Shown: positions 63,745-64,000 of the stretch, in pieces
How the letters are laid out: every line of letters starts with the position of its first letter
How positions within the stretch are numbered: position 1 is the stretch's first letter
Origin: Microbacterium sp. TPD7012
Lineage (GTDB): Bacteria; Actinomycetota; Actinomycetes; Actinomycetales; Microbacteriaceae
Assembly: GCF_003075395.1 (NCBI RefSeq)
Contig: NZ_QDFV01000006.1
Coordinates: 62,001 to 126,000 of the forward strand
Direction of reading: 5' to 3'
DNA: 64,000 nucleotides
Translations under genes and position numbers: made by a program
Notes under the pieces: generated by a model
What the model saw: only the letters and a program-made list of their open reading frames with translations
The model's database searches: none
What the model was told of the DNA's origin: nothing

Positions 63745-64000
63745 TCACTCCGCAGCGGCCTCCTCGGCTGCTGCTTCGCCCTCGGCAGCACCCTCGGTGC
63801 TCTCGGCGGCGGCGTCGTCCTCACCCAGGTCCTGCTCAGCCGGCACGGAGATCGCGACGACGAGGACCTCGGGGTCGGCGAGCAGGGTCGAGCCCTTGGG
63901 GAGCTTCACGTCGGCGGCGGTGATGTGCGCGCCCTCCTCGAGCCCCTCGACGGAGACCTCGAGGTTCTGCGGGATGTGCGTGGCCTCGGCCTCGATCGAC
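63745..64000 (-). CDS. rplY: 50S ribosomal protein L25/general stress protein Ctc (C-terminal part)
   Basis: The 3' part (85 codons) of a gene whose start lies beyond the window. Visible residues include THIPQNLEVSVEGLEEGAHI, KLPKGSTLL and VLVVAISVP, the C-terminal domain of the Ctc-type L25 that binds 5S rRNA. The last 30 residues are an Ala/Glu tail (GAAEGEAAAEEAAAE), common in actinobacterial copies. Confidence 0.9.
   Translation of the reverse strand, partial: SIEAEATHIPQNLEVSVEGLEEGAHITAADVKLPKGSTLLADPEVLVVAISVPAEQDLGEDDAAAESTEGAAEGEAAAEEAAAE

Overview
The window is high-GC DNA with dense, often overlapping genes (ATGA or GTGA junctions), frequent GTG starts, many apparently leaderless promoters and GC-rich hairpin terminators. 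Gene content supports an actinobacterium, most likely family Microbacteriaceae and probably Microbacterium or a close relative. Markers are an acyl-CoA carboxylase with an epsilon subunit, DUF3039, an LpdA-type quinone reductase beside a deoD-pmmB pair, and an actinobacterial nucleoside-uptake operon. I see no IS element, prophage, CRISPR array, rRNA or tRNA, so this looks like ordinary chromosome.

Left part (1-10.5 kb): the 3' end of a LigD-like DNA ligase; a cation diffusion facilitator; a murI-rph-rdgB housekeeping operon on the minus strand; pncB for NAD salvage; a DUF3039 protein; a two-gene ABC exporter whose ATPase carries a 340-residue N-terminal extension (histone H1-like basic tail, then acidic segment); a LicC-like nucleotidyltransferase; and a conserved membrane protein of unknown function.

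10.5-24.2 kb: the actinobacterial acyl-CoA carboxylase genes (beta, epsilon, Maf, biotin-carrying alpha). They are split by an 8.8-kb block holding a GH38 alpha-mannosidase, a ROK regulator, a three-gene signalling operon (LuxR-type response regulator, DesK-like kinase, second membrane protein with a kinase-like tail) and a TrmA/RumA-like RNA methyltransferase. A REP-like repeat closes this region.

24.2-40.2 kb: the LpdA quinone reductase, purine nucleoside phosphorylase and phosphohexomutase. Next comes a mannitol PTS operon that also encodes the general proteins HPr and EI: orphan EIIB, HPr, EI, EIICB, EIIA and mannitol-1-phosphate dehydrogenase, each start overlapping or close to the preceding stop. 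A BglG/MtlR-type activator faces it, and a second HPr paralogue sits behind the activator. Then follow an operon of a flavin monooxygenase, a bile-acid/sodium-symporter-family transporter and an NAD-dependent epimerase, and a membrane-anchored hydrolase.

40.2-51.8 kb (minus strand): a nucleoside scavenging system. A BMP lipoprotein, ATPase and two permeases import nucleosides; cytidine deaminase, thymidine phosphorylase and adenosine deaminase break them down. A polysaccharide deacetylase and a PfkB kinase follow in the same direction. Upstream lies a mannose-1-phosphate guanylyltransferase.

51.8-64 kb: a secreted CAP-domain protein with five FG-GAP-like repeats, the succinate dehydrogenase operon sdhCDAB with a palindrome beside its promoter, a YihY/BrkB membrane protein, exonuclease III, a small membrane protein, an SRPBCC-DUF4166-DUF4166 operon, tryptophanyl-tRNA synthetase, a proline-rich membrane protein, peptidyl-tRNA hydrolase and the truncated 3' part of the L25/Ctc ribosomal protein gene.

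Functions are inferred by reading translated sequences against remembered family motifs; no database search was run.
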